From: Pilosibacter fragilis
GTDB lineage: Bacteria > Bacillota > Clostridia > Lachnospirales > Lachnospiraceae
Reading direction: 5' to 3'
Length of the DNA stretch: 64,000 bases
Assembly: GCF_032490495.1 (NCBI RefSeq)
Contig: NZ_JAVYJB010000009.1
Location: 98,379-162,378, forward strand
The notes under the pieces were generated by a model. The model ran no database searches and was not told where the DNA came from. It worked only from the letters and a program-made list of their open reading frames with translations. Positions 1-8,360 of the stretch are shown piece by piece. Position 1 is the first letter of the stretch, and each line of letters begins with the position of its first letter. Both the position numbers and the translations under genes were made by a program.

Positions 1-852
1 GATATCAAATCGTTCATATGGCACTTGATATCGAGCATCATGCAAAACTCCAGCTTTTGAGAAAACTGGATGAGTATGATGAGGATGGCTATCAAATCGT
101 ACAGGATTATATTAATTCTTTGACGGAAAGACAGAAAAAGATATATGACGGTGAAATCGAGAGATGCAGAAGGAGCATTTATTGTAGTGGTATTATTGAA
201 AAGTATGATGATGCTTATCCTGTATGGGCGTTTGTAGAAATCATAACGTTGGGAAGATTTGTTGATTTCTATGGGTTTTGTGCAAAAAGATTTGCGGATA
301 GGGACATGATGGATAATTACTATAATTTGTTAACATGTAAAAAGATTAGAAATGCATCTGCACACAATAACTGTATTCTTAATGATTTAAAAGCTAGAAC
401 TTCGACGAATGTAACCAATGCATCGATTACCGCCAAACTTATGACCATTCAAGGCATGAATATGAATTTTCGTAAAAATCGTATGAGTAATGCAAGGATT
501 CAGCAAATAGTAATATTGTTGTTACAGTACACGGGCACTCTATGCCCGTGTACTGTAACAGGATTTTGCCGATGCTTCGCATTCCGAATCGGCAAAATCC
601 GCGGCCATAACGGTATCATACGGAATTTTCAGTTCAGAAAATTCCTACCCATGAAAAGTAACATATTGTTCTATCTACCTACATAAAACAATGGTTGAGA
701 GTGATGGAATACGGAAAGCAGCAGAGGACGAACTTCAGAAATTAATGGGACGAGTTAATAAACATCAGGAGTATTATCTATCAAATTCAATGATTAGTAG
801 TACATTTAATTTTCTCAAATTAGTGGTTGACAATTGGTTCAAGACAGCATAA
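1..852 (+). pseudogene. Abi_2 family abortive-infection protein, disrupted; 5' end outside window
   Basis: The frame is already open at the window edge (first Met at 18), so the true start lies upstream. Residues such as ALDIEHHAKL, DGYQIVQDY and KKIRNASAHNNC resemble the Abi_2 (AbiD/AbiF) phage-exclusion family. The family-like C-terminus, ending LVVDNWFKTA, is read at about 687-852 in a different frame. Two lesions separate the halves. One is a 142-bp MITE plus 8-bp target duplication (150 bp in total, which keeps the frame open). The other is a CTAC-CTAC tandem duplication near 674-682 that shifts the frame and gives a stop at 684-686. Deleting those 4 bp and the MITE would restore one continuous protein. 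The family call is from memory; the damage is directly visible. Confidence 0.7.
521..662 (-). mobile_element. 142-bp MITE, copy 1 (inside Abi_2 gene)
   Basis: Starts GTTAC and ends GTAAC. It is flanked by the perfect 8-bp direct repeat ATATTGTT at 513-520 and 663-670. It lies in the opposite orientation to the copies at 45380, 52842 and 54380. It contains three stem-loops and no transposase. Confidence 0.9.
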
Positions 853-883
853 AATATAGATACATGGAAAAAGTTTAACTTTT

Positions 884-926
884 GCGGAGCGGCATTGTGG
901 ATACGATGTTTGCTCCGCTTTTCTTT
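884..926 (+). terminator. Rho-independent terminator after the Abi_2 gene
   Basis: GCGGAGC (884-890) pairs with GCTCCGC (912-918) and is followed by a T-rich run. It overlaps the first possible start of the next frame (TTG at 895), which argues that the next gene starts further downstream. Confidence 0.7.
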
Positions 927-963
927 TCAGAAAATGTGTTTTGCGGTAAAAAGAGGTACAAAT

Positions 964-1380
964 TTGGATGAAATAGCGTTAAAATTATGTGATATACAGG
1001 GGAGATTATTTGAGCTATCAGCGAATCAGAAGTATGATAGTATAAAATTCATTCGTGTGTTTATGAATTCAGATGTGTCAAGAGCGCTTGACTCAAAATA
1101 TAATCGTATGCAATGGGCAGGGGAAGAATATCTCTTGGAGGAAGTTGTGGATAATGCTGGCAATAAAGTGTCGGTTGGCGGAGAAGTATTTTCAAAAGAT
1201 GTCCTGTATTGGATTGGCTACATTTATCGTTATTGGCATTACTACAGCGGTGAGGATAGCAAAAAGATATACAAACAAGCACCGGTCGAAGTTATGAAAC
1301 GAAATTATATGATGTTTCATACGATGGATCCGGTTCTCGCGATTGAGGATTTGAAGAAAATTTATAATCAGAAAAAATAA
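964..1380 (+). CDS. Hypothetical protein, possible toxin-antitoxin-associated
   Basis: 138 residues if started at TTG 964, which follows an AGAGG ribosome site by a few bases; the longer frame from 895 begins inside the preceding terminator and ATG 934 lacks a ribosome site. It is soluble, with no signal peptide or membrane segment. Aromatic-rich patches YWIGYIYRYWHYYSG and MMFHTMDPVLAIEDL stand out. From memory, similar small proteins in Firmicutes sit beside DUF3791/DUF3990 toxin-like genes, but no such partner is visible here, so no function is assigned. It has its own terminator and neighbours a broken Abi gene, suggesting a defence or accessory patch. Confidence 0.55.
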   Translation: MDEIALKLCDIQGRLFELSANQKYDSIKFIRVFMNSDVSRALDSKYNRMQWAGEEYLLEEVVDNAGNKVSVGGEVFSKDVLYWIGYIYRYWHYYSGEDSKKIYKQAPVEVMKRNYMMFHTMDPVLAIEDLKKIYNQKK

Positions 1381-1383
1381 GAG

Positions 1384-1437
1384 AAACACGTACTGACTGG
1401 AGTTGGATAGAGCTCAATTTTAGACAGTACGTGTTTT
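1384..1437 (+). terminator. Rho-independent terminator
   Basis: A perfect 12-bp stem, AAACACGTACTG (1384-1395) with CAGTACGTGTTT (1425-1436), immediately after the stop of the hypothetical gene. Confidence 0.75.
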
Positions 1438-1559
1438 ACTTATATGAACAGCGAGAAAAAAGGAATATGAAAATCACAGTGATTTGAGAAACAAATTGTG
1501 ATTTCTGAAGTTTTAGAGAAAAGTGCAGGTATAGATCAGAGAGTCTGTATGCAGAAAAC

Positions 1560-2396
1560 TTATTTCGAACACCCCAGAATTTCTTCTGCCCGCTTCACCG
1601 TGTCTGCAGTCGGCGGATCCACATCTTTTAAGGTGTAGGGGATGCCGAGGGACTCCCATTTGTAGATGCCAAGTGTATGGTACGGAAGAACTTCGACTTT
1701 TTTTACATTGGACAGGGTGTCCAGGAACGCTCGGATACCGTAAAGATGTTCTTCATCGTCGGTCACGCCGGGAACGAGGACGTGGCGGATCCACATGGGT
1801 TTGCCGATCTCATTCAGGTATCTGGCGAAGGCCAGGATATTTTCGTTGGTATGGCCGGTGAGAGCGCGGTGCTTTTCCGGATCGATGTGCTTTAAATCCA
1901 GCATGACAAGATCGGTATTTTCCATGAGATCGGTGAGCTTTGAGAAAAATGGATCTTCTCTTGTAAACGGCTGTCCTGCGGTGTCAAGTACTGTGCCGAC
2001 GCCGTTTTCCTTTGCAAGACGGAAAAGTTCATTCATGAAATCGATCTGTAAGAGCGGTTCGCCTCCACTGACCGTGATGCCGCCCTCATTGCCCCAGTAG
2101 CGTTTGTAGCGGAGCGCCTGTCTGATCAGGGCAGAGGGGGTCATTTCCTTGTAATTACAGACGGAGGAAGGCGCGGCGCTGTCAGAAGCTGTATTTTGGA
2201 CAGTATTCGCATGAGCTGCGTTTTCGGAGGTCTGTGGTCCGGAAATGGCAGCAGTGTTTGCCAGCATCCACGTATCCGGATTATGACAATACCGGCACCG
2301 CATATGGCAGCCCTGAAGAAAAGTCACAAAGCGGACTCCGGGTCCGTCTACGGAACCAAAACTGTCGATGGAGTGAATGTAGCCTGTTGTTTCCAT
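1560..2396 (-). CDS. pflA: Pyruvate formate-lyase activating enzyme (radical SAM)
   Basis: Cytoplasmic radical-SAM enzyme that installs the glycyl radical on PflB. The start at 2396 gives METTGYIHSIDSFGSVDGPG, typical of PflA, and follows a GAGAAGGGA ribosome site; the longer frame to 2474 adds a non-homologous leader. The 4Fe-4S ligands C30, C34 and C37 form CHMRCRYC, and the SAM-binding GGEP motif follows at about residue 118. At 278 residues it is longer than the usual 240-250, because an Ala/Ser/Asn-rich stretch of about 39 residues (45-83) is inserted just after the cluster motif. It lies about 170 bp downstream of pflB on the same strand, as is usual. Confidence 0.93.
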   Translation of the reverse strand: METTGYIHSIDSFGSVDGPGVRFVTFLQGCHMRCRYCHNPDTWMLANTAAISGPQTSENAAHANTVQNTASDSAAPSSVCNYKEMTPSALIRQALRYKRYWGNEGGITVSGGEPLLQIDFMNELFRLAKENGVGTVLDTAGQPFTREDPFFSKLTDLMENTDLVMLDLKHIDPEKHRALTGHTNENILAFARYLNEIGKPMWIRHVLVPGVTDDEEHLYGIRAFLDTLSNVKKVEVLPYHTLGIYKWESLGIPYTLKDVDPPTADTVKRAEEILGCSK

Positions 2397-2523
2397 ATAA
2401 ATAGTTTCCCTTCTCCCGGAATCTGCCGGGGATAAAAATAAAGGTAAAATGAGCAGTGCGGTGCAAAAGCGCAAACACTAAAATATCAATGCCAAGCCAG
2501 AAAAAACTGCATAATTTAGACTC

Positions 2524-2550
2524 AGCCGGGAATAAACAACATTCCCGGCT
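2524..2550 (-). other. Strong hairpin between pflB and pflA
   Basis: AGCCGGGAAT (2524-2533) and ATTCCCGGCT (2541-2550) form a perfect 10-bp stem with a 7-base loop. On the pfl strand it is not followed by a clear T-run, so it may stabilise the pflB message or partly terminate before pflA. Confidence 0.6.
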
Positions 2551-2568
2551 GATTTTAAATGAATAAAT

Positions 2569-4872
2569 TTACATCGCCTCGTGGCAAGTTCTTGCAATGA
2601 CATCCAGCTGCTGCTCTCTTGTCAGATCAATAAATTTAACAGCATAACCGGAAACGCGGATCGTGAAGTTTGCATACTCCGGTTTCTCCGGATGTTCCAT
2701 CGCGTCTTTTAACTTATCAAGACCGAAGACATTCACGTTGAGGTGATGAGCGCCCTGGTCAAAGTATCCGTCGAGAACATGAACGAGGTTGTTCTTCCTC
2801 TCGTCCTCGGAGTGTCCGAGTGCACCAGGAGCGATCGTCTCGGTGTTGGAGATTCCGTCGAGTGCGTACTCATACGGAAGCTTTGCGACAGAGTTTAAGG
2901 AAGCGAGAAGTCCGCTCTGCTCCGCACCGTAGGACGGGGTAGCGCCCGGGGCAAACGGAGTGAACGCTGCACGTCCGTCCGGAAGAGCGCCAGTTGCCTT
3001 ACCGTAAACCACGTTGGAAGTGATCGTAAGGATGGAAGTTGTCGCCTCGGAGTTCCGGTAGGTGTGGTACTTTTTCACTTTCTTTAAGAAAGTCTTTAAC
3101 AGCCAAACTGCGATATCGTCGGCTCGGTCATCGTCGTTTCCGTAGCGCGGGAAGTCACCCTCTGTGATGAAGCTGGACGCCATGCCGTTCTCGTCGCGGA
3201 CAACCTTGACCTTTGCGTACCTGATCGCGGAGAGGGAATCCACCACATGGGAGAAACCTGCGATACCGGTCGCGAAGGTGCGGCGCACGTCGGTGTCGAT
3301 GAGAGCCATCTCGGCTGCCTCGTAGTAATATTTATCGTGCATGTACTGGATCAGGTTCAGGATATTCACATAGATTCCTGCAAGCCAGTCCATCATGAGA
3401 TCATATTTGTGCATGACCTCGTCGTAGTCGAGATACTCGGAGGTGATCGGTGCATACTCCGGACCAACCTGCATCGGTTTGCCGTCCTTTGTCATGTACT
3501 TCTCGTCCTTACCGCCGTTGATCGCGTAGAGCAGGCACTTTGCAAGGTTTGCGCGGGCACCGAAGAACTGCATCTCCTTACCTGTCTGGGTAGCGGATAC
3601 GCAGCAGCAGATGCTGTAGTCGTCGCCCCATACCGGACGCATCACGTCATCGTTCTCGTACTGGATGGAAGAAGTGTCAACGGAGATCTTCGATGCGTAC
3701 TTCTTGAAGTTTTCCGGAAGGCGGGAAGAGTAGAGCACGGTCAGGTTCGGCTCCGGGGACGGTCCCATGTTCTCTAAAGTATGGAGGAAACGGTAGTCGG
3801 TCTTTGTGACCATGTGGCGTCCGTCCTGTCCGAGACCTGCAACCTCGAGAGTTGCCCAAACCGGGTCACCGGAGAAGAGCTGGTTGTAGGACGGAATTCT
3901 TGCAAACTTCACCATACGGAACTTCATGGTCATATGGTCGATCAGCTCCTGTGCCTGGGACTCGGTAAGTGTACCTTCCTCGAGGTCACGGTTTACGTAG
4001 ATATCGATAAAGGTAGAGATACGTCCAACGCTCATAGCTGCGCCGTTCTGAGTCTTAACAGCGGCAAGATAGCCGAAATAAAGCCACTGGATCGCTTCTT
4101 TTGCGTTTGTTGCCGGACCAGAAATGTCATATCCGTAGATCTTTGCCATCTCTTTCATGCCCTTTAAGGCACGGATCTGCTCTGCGATCTCCTCTCTCTG
4201 GCGGATGATCTCATCGTACATTGCGCCGTTTCCGCAGAGATCCAGGTCTTTCTTCTTCTCTTCGATCAGGAAGTCGATACCGTAGAGGGCCACGCGGCGG
4301 TAGTCACCGACGATACGTCCGCGGCCGTAGGTATCCGGAAGACCGGTTACGATATGGCAGTGGCGGGCAGCTTTCATCTCAGGTGTGTAAGCGTCAAAGA
4401 CTGCCTGATTGTGTGTCTTATGGTATTCGGTGAAGATCTTGTGGAACTTCTCGTTTACTTTATATCCGTAAGTCTCAGCGGCTTCCTCCGCCATTTTGAT
4501 TCCGCCGTAAGGCATGAAGGCGCGCTTTAACGGCTTGTCAGTCTGGAGACCGACGATGGTCTCAAGATCCTTTAAGCTCTCGTCGATGTAGCCCGGGCCG
4601 TAGGAAGTCAGGCTGGACACGATCTCAGTCTCACACTCTAAAACGCCGCCTTTTTTGCGCTCCTCTTTCTGGAGTTCCTGAAGACGCCCCCAGAGTTTGT
4701 CGGTCGCCTCGGTCGGAGCGGCGAGGAAATCCTCGTTTCCGTCATACTGGGTATAGTTATTCTGGATAAATTCGCGGACATTGACCTCATCGGTCCATTT
4801 TGCGCCCTGGAATCCTCTCCAGGCTTTTTTGAAAAGGTCAGCAGTACCGTTCGGGGTATTCTGTTCAGACAT
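2569..4872 (-). CDS. pflB: Formate C-acetyltransferase (pyruvate formate-lyase)
   Basis: Converts pyruvate and CoA to acetyl-CoA and formate by a glycyl-radical mechanism, a central anaerobic fermentation step. It has 767 residues, close to the family norm of about 760. The active-site cysteines lie in SICCCVSA (C422-C424) and the radical glycine in RVSGYAV (G742), 25 residues from the C-terminus. The start at 4872 is set by AAGGAGGAACC just upstream. A promoter and a Fur-like dyad lie further upstream, and the activase gene pflA follows downstream. Confidence 0.97.
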   Translation of the reverse strand: MSEQNTPNGTADLFKKAWRGFQGAKWTDEVNVREFIQNNYTQYDGNEDFLAAPTEATDKLWGRLQELQKEERKKGGVLECETEIVSSLTSYGPGYIDESLKDLETIVGLQTDKPLKRAFMPYGGIKMAEEAAETYGYKVNEKFHKIFTEYHKTHNQAVFDAYTPEMKAARHCHIVTGLPDTYGRGRIVGDYRRVALYGIDFLIEEKKKDLDLCGNGAMYDEIIRQREEIAEQIRALKGMKEMAKIYGYDISGPATNAKEAIQWLYFGYLAAVKTQNGAAMSVGRISTFIDIYVNRDLEEGTLTESQAQELIDHMTMKFRMVKFARIPSYNQLFSGDPVWATLEVAGLGQDGRHMVTKTDYRFLHTLENMGPSPEPNLTVLYSSRLPENFKKYASKISVDTSSIQYENDDVMRPVWGDDYSICCCVSATQTGKEMQFFGARANLAKCLLYAINGGKDEKYMTKDGKPMQVGPEYAPITSEYLDYDEVMHKYDLMMDWLAGIYVNILNLIQYMHDKYYYEAAEMALIDTDVRRTFATGIAGFSHVVDSLSAIRYAKVKVVRDENGMASSFITEGDFPRYGNDDDRADDIAVWLLKTFLKKVKKYHTYRNSEATTSILTITSNVVYGKATGALPDGRAAFTPFAPGATPSYGAEQSGLLASLNSVAKLPYEYALDGISNTETIAPGALGHSEDERKNNLVHVLDGYFDQGAHHLNVNVFGLDKLKDAMEHPEKPEYANFTIRVSGYAVKFIDLTREQQLDVIARTCHEAM

Positions 4873-5034
4873 GATGGTTCCTCCTTATATGTTTCAATCA
4901 CATGTGCTGCGGAAATCCTGTGGTTGTCAGAAATTCCGGTTTCCCGGTCCGGAAAAAGCAGGCGATCATTCACCAGTACATTTTGTCGGATCGGATAAAT
5001 TTTGAAATCTTCCATTGTGAAGAAATGCTTTGCC

Positions 5035-5063
5035 ATTATAACAGAGGGACAAAAGAAAAACAA
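5035..5063 (-). promoter_or_regulatory. Probable sigma-A promoter for pflB
   Basis: On the minus strand, TTGTTT (5058-5063), a 17-bp spacer and TATAAT (5035-5040), about 160 bp upstream of the pflB start. Confidence 0.65.
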
Positions 5064-5073
5064 TAGATTACAT

Positions 5074-5098
5074 GAGAATGATTATCAAAATCATTTTC
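5074..5098 (-). promoter_or_regulatory. Fur-like operator dyad upstream of pflB
   Basis: Arms GAGAATGATT (5074-5083) and AATCATTTTC (5089-5098). The 19 bases from 5074 match the classical Fur box at 15 positions. It lies just upstream of the pflB -35 box, a position compatible with regulation of pflB. Confidence 0.45.
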
Positions 5099-5606
5099 AT
5101 AAGAAATTTTCTCATTTCTCTGTATTTTTTAAAATACACGTAACTGTTCGGCAGACTCACACCTACAGGAATCAAAGATCCATTTCAAATCGGCTTCGCC
5201 GATGGGATTTCTGCTTTCCTCTTATTCCGGCACCGAAAAGGGATAGAGCCGTTTTTGAAAGAGCAGATGTTCTCGTGGTATTTTATAAGGCGGCGAAATC
5301 ACTTTGGAAAATTTCGCTGTTACAGAATCACAGCGCGGCGTGAGAGACGCCAATAGACTGAAAAAGCGTAAAAAAATAACCCACAGTCTGCGCTATGATT
5401 GCCCAGACGGTCGGCTTTCTTCGATCATACTTCACGTGGTTTATCCACTTATCCGTCAGTCATATGATCGGTACAAGCTATATATACCAGATGTTGTGGT
5501 GTGTGTCAAGTGGAAAAGAATGGTCGGACCAGATATGGGGAGAGAATGCCGGACCTTTTGGGCAGATGTCAGCAAAAAAAGCGTGAAGAGCGTCGCTCTA
5601 TACCGG
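5099..5606. other. Intergenic region, no gene seen
   Basis: Between the divergent pflB and response-regulator promoters. Frames here are short, start without ribosome sites and resemble nothing familiar. There is a small hairpin (ATCGGC/GCCGAT) near 5190-5205. Confidence 0.5.
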
Positions 5607-5636
5607 TTGACGGAATCATGCCCGGCGGGGTACAAT
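5607..5636 (+). promoter_or_regulatory. Probable promoter of the two-component operon
   Basis: TTGACG (5607-5612), an 18-bp spacer and TACAAT (5631-5636), about 40 bp upstream of the response-regulator start. Confidence 0.6.
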
Positions 5637-5676
5637 AACCTTAATATGACTTTGGGGGAAACAGGGGGGAACGAGG

Positions 5677-7284
5677 ATGTTAAAGGTACTGATCGCGGAT
5701 GATGAGAGCAAGGTCTGCCAGCTGATCGAAAAGCTGGTGGACTGGGATGCTCTTGATATGAAGGTCGCAGCGGTCGCGGAGAACGGGATCGATGCGCTGG
5801 AAAAGATAAAGGAAGTTCATCCGGATATCGTGATCACGGACATCCGGATGCCGGGATATGATGGGCTGGACCTGATCCGGCTCGGAAAAGAGGAAGCTCC
5901 GAATGCGGAGTTTGTGATCATCAGCGGCTACCGCCATTTTGAGTATGCGCAGATGGCAATCCGGTATGGGGTGAATGCGTATCTCTTAAAACCGATAAAA
6001 AAGGACGAGCTGACGGAGACATTAAAACGCCTCAGCACCCGTTTCCGGGTGCAGACGGAGCAGCTGAGCCAGGAGGAGAAGACCAGACTGGCGATCAGAA
6101 GCGATGAGAAGAACCTGAGACAGGCCTTTTTACAGGATCTTGTGGGGAGAAGAAATAAGGAGACCCTGTCGCAGCCGCTTTTGGAGATCAACCGGGAATT
6201 TCACTATCGTTTTGAGCCGGGGGAATTCTGCATCGCCATCTTAAAACTGGATGGGCGTGTCTGCGACGAGGAGCAGAATGTCCAGTTTATGGCGGAGAAA
6301 GTCCAGTCTGCGGCGGAAAGATTTTTAAAAGACTATGTTATGGAGACAGAGAATACGGAGCTCAACGGATTCCATTTCTTTCTGTTAAATTATGACGCAG
6401 AGGACCGGATGCAGATCCGGAGACAGATGAAAGCCCTGCTCTCGGAGATTCGGGTCCAGGGGGATATTTTAAAGAACCTGTCGGTGACGCTGGCGCTCGG
6501 AGAGGGCGTGGAAAGTCTCCCGGAGATCGGCAGTTCCTTGAAAAATGCCAGACTCCTCATCGAGGAGCGGCTGCTCGCAGGAACGGGAAAGCTGATGGAA
6601 GGAAAGATCGAAAGCGGGGAGTCCTTCGCGGACAGTGAGATCTTCGCGAAATTTAATGACCGGATCGCCCACACGCTCGAGAGTCTGGATTCCTTTGCAG
6701 TGCGGGAAGAACTGATCTATCTGAAAACGAAAATGCTGGCTGAAAAGGAGATTAGCGGTCATGAGATACTTCAGATGACGAAGGAGATCTGCAACCAGTA
6801 CCTGTTTTTTATGAAAAAGTACCGCCTTCCGGTGGAAGAGAACTTTATGGAGAACTTCAGCGTCAGTGCCGACAACTGTGCAGATGCGGCGGAGCTTTTC
6901 GATTATCTGACGAGACGGATCACGACTTCCTATGAGAAGGCAGCAAGGTTAAAGCGGCAGGATGAAAACCGCCCGATCCGCGTGGTGAAAAAGTATGTGG
7001 AAGAACATTTTGGAGAGCCGCTGACGCTGGAAGAACTCAGTCAGGTTGTGGATCTCTCCCCGACATACCTTAGCACGATCTTTAAAAAGGATACGGGGAT
7101 GACGTTTCTGGAATACCTCTCGGAGGTTCGCATGGACATGGCAAAAAAGCTCTTAAAGGAGACAAATGACACGGTGGCCGATATCTGCGGGAAGGTCGGT
7201 TACAGCGATGTGCGGTATTTCACGAAGACCTTTACAAAATATGCGGGCTTAAAGCCCAAGGAATACAGAAAGCTGTACTCATGA
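5677..7284 (+). CDS. YesN-type response regulator with AraC DNA-binding domain
   Basis: 535-residue cytoplasmic regulator. The receiver domain (about 1-125) has the acidic pair D8-D9, phospho-acceptor D55 in ITDIRMPG and a conserved lysine in YLLKPIKK. A middle region of about 300 residues follows, then a C-terminal AraC double helix-turn-helix (about 435-535) with TLEELSQVVDLSPTYLS and the closing GLKPKEYRK. An AGGGGGG ribosome site precedes the start. The stop overlaps the kinase start by 4 bp. Likely target (inference): the sugar ABC operon downstream. Confidence 0.9.
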   Translation: MLKVLIADDESKVCQLIEKLVDWDALDMKVAAVAENGIDALEKIKEVHPDIVITDIRMPGYDGLDLIRLGKEEAPNAEFVIISGYRHFEYAQMAIRYGVNAYLLKPIKKDELTETLKRLSTRFRVQTEQLSQEEKTRLAIRSDEKNLRQAFLQDLVGRRNKETLSQPLLEINREFHYRFEPGEFCIAILKLDGRVCDEEQNVQFMAEKVQSAAERFLKDYVMETENTELNGFHFFLLNYDAEDRMQIRRQMKALLSEIRVQGDILKNLSVTLALGEGVESLPEIGSSLKNARLLIEERLLAGTGKLMEGKIESGESFADSEIFAKFNDRIAHTLESLDSFAVREELIYLKTKMLAEKEISGHEILQMTKEICNQYLFFMKKYRLPVEENFMENFSVSADNCADAAELFDYLTRRITTSYEKAARLKRQDENRPIRVVKKYVEEHFGEPLTLEELSQVVDLSPTYLSTIFKKDTGMTFLEYLSEVRMDMAKKLLKETNDTVADICGKVGYSDVRYFTKTFTKYAGLKPKEYRKLYS

Positions 7285-8360
7285 TGGAGAAGAAATATAC
7301 CGATGAGAAAAATTACCTGTCCGTCCGGATCAAATGGTGTGCACTTCTCGCAGCCGGGCTGATCGGGGCATTCCTCGTGAGAATGTGGGTGGTGTGCATC
7401 CGGGAAATGCAGTCCCTGATGGTCCCGGCGGTATTTACGGCGCTTTCCGCTGCTCTGGCGGTGATCGTCTACCGGACGGTGCTGATCCCATACCGGGAGA
7501 CTCGGAAGATCTATGAGCAGTTTGTCATGGGCTATGTCATGGAGGACCTTTTTAAGGTCCGCTATCCGTTTTCACCGGAGAGTGAGCAGGCAGTCCTGCG
7601 CCTGAACGAGATCATCGACCGGAACAACCTGATCGCGATCTCGAAGAAACAGGCGGAGTATCTGGCGCTTCAGAACCAGATCAATCCCCATTTCCTCTAC
7701 AACACGCTGGAGGGGATCCGGAGTGAGGCGCTGATCGCGGGGCTGGACAGCATCGCGGAGATGACGGAGGCGCTGGCGACCTTCTTCCGCTACACGATCT
7801 CAAACCTGGAAAATCTCGTGACGCTGGAGGACGAACTTGCCAATATCGAGAATTATTACTATATTCAACAGTTCCGATTCGGTTCCAAACTGGACCTGAA
7901 GATCCAGTATGACCGGGATCCGGATGACGATTTCACGGAGATGGATTTTCTGCAGTGCAAACTTCCGAAGCTGACACTGCAGCCGATCGTGGAAAATTCC
8001 ATCTACCACGGGATCGAGCGAAAGATCGGAAAAGGTCATCTTGTGATCCGGATCAGTGCGAGTGAGGAACGGCTCTACATCAGGATTTCCGATGATGGGC
8101 GCGGAATGACGGACGAAAAACTGAAGGAACTGAATGAAAAACTGCGCCGTCTTGATGTGGAGACAGATGTCCCGGAAAAAGAGGAGGAGAAGAAGTCGGC
8201 CCGCGGCGGGATCGCGGTGGTGAACGTGAACAGGCGGATCAGGCTCCTCTTCGGCGAGGAGTACGGAATCCATGTCTACAGCAAAGAGGGGATCGGAACT
8301 GATGTCATAGTGGAGCTTCCGCTGGTGCGCGACGGGGATCGTCAGGGAGGATGGCGATGA
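7281..8360 (+). CDS. YesM-type sensor histidine kinase with minimal extracellular part
   Basis: 359 residues. Two membrane segments near the N-terminus (about 19-38 and 45-69) are separated by only a short loop, so the large sensory domain usual for YesM kinases is missing. The phospho-accepting H137 lies in QNQINPHFLYN (His_kinase family), and the HATPase_c domain follows, with N box VENSIYHGIE and G box DDGRGM. ATGA overlaps couple it to the regulator before it and the ABC-like gene after it. The lack of a sensor domain suggests it reads a partner protein; that is inference. Confidence 0.88.
   Translation: MMEKKYTDEKNYLSVRIKWCALLAAGLIGAFLVRMWVVCIREMQSLMVPAVFTALSAALAVIVYRTVLIPYRETRKIYEQFVMGYVMEDLFKVRYPFSPESEQAVLRLNEIIDRNNLIAISKKQAEYLALQNQINPHFLYNTLEGIRSEALIAGLDSIAEMTEALATFFRYTISNLENLVTLEDELANIENYYYIQQFRFGSKLDLKIQYDRDPDDDFTEMDFLQCKLPKLTLQPIVENSIYHGIERKIGKGHLVIRISASEERLYIRISDDGRGMTDEKLKELNEKLRRLDVETDVPEKEEEKKSARGGIAVVNVNRRIRLLFGEEYGIHVYSKEGIGTDVIVELPLVRDGDRQGGWR

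Noticed and set aside
3247..4167. Long open frames on the plus strand opposite pflB
   Set aside because: They lie wholly inside the clearly coding pflB sequence, have no ribosome sites and resemble no family; they are antisense shadows of a biased codon pattern.
5304..5702. 132-codon plus-strand frame upstream of the response regulator
   Set aside because: No ribosome site, no homology and it overlaps the regulator's promoter and start.
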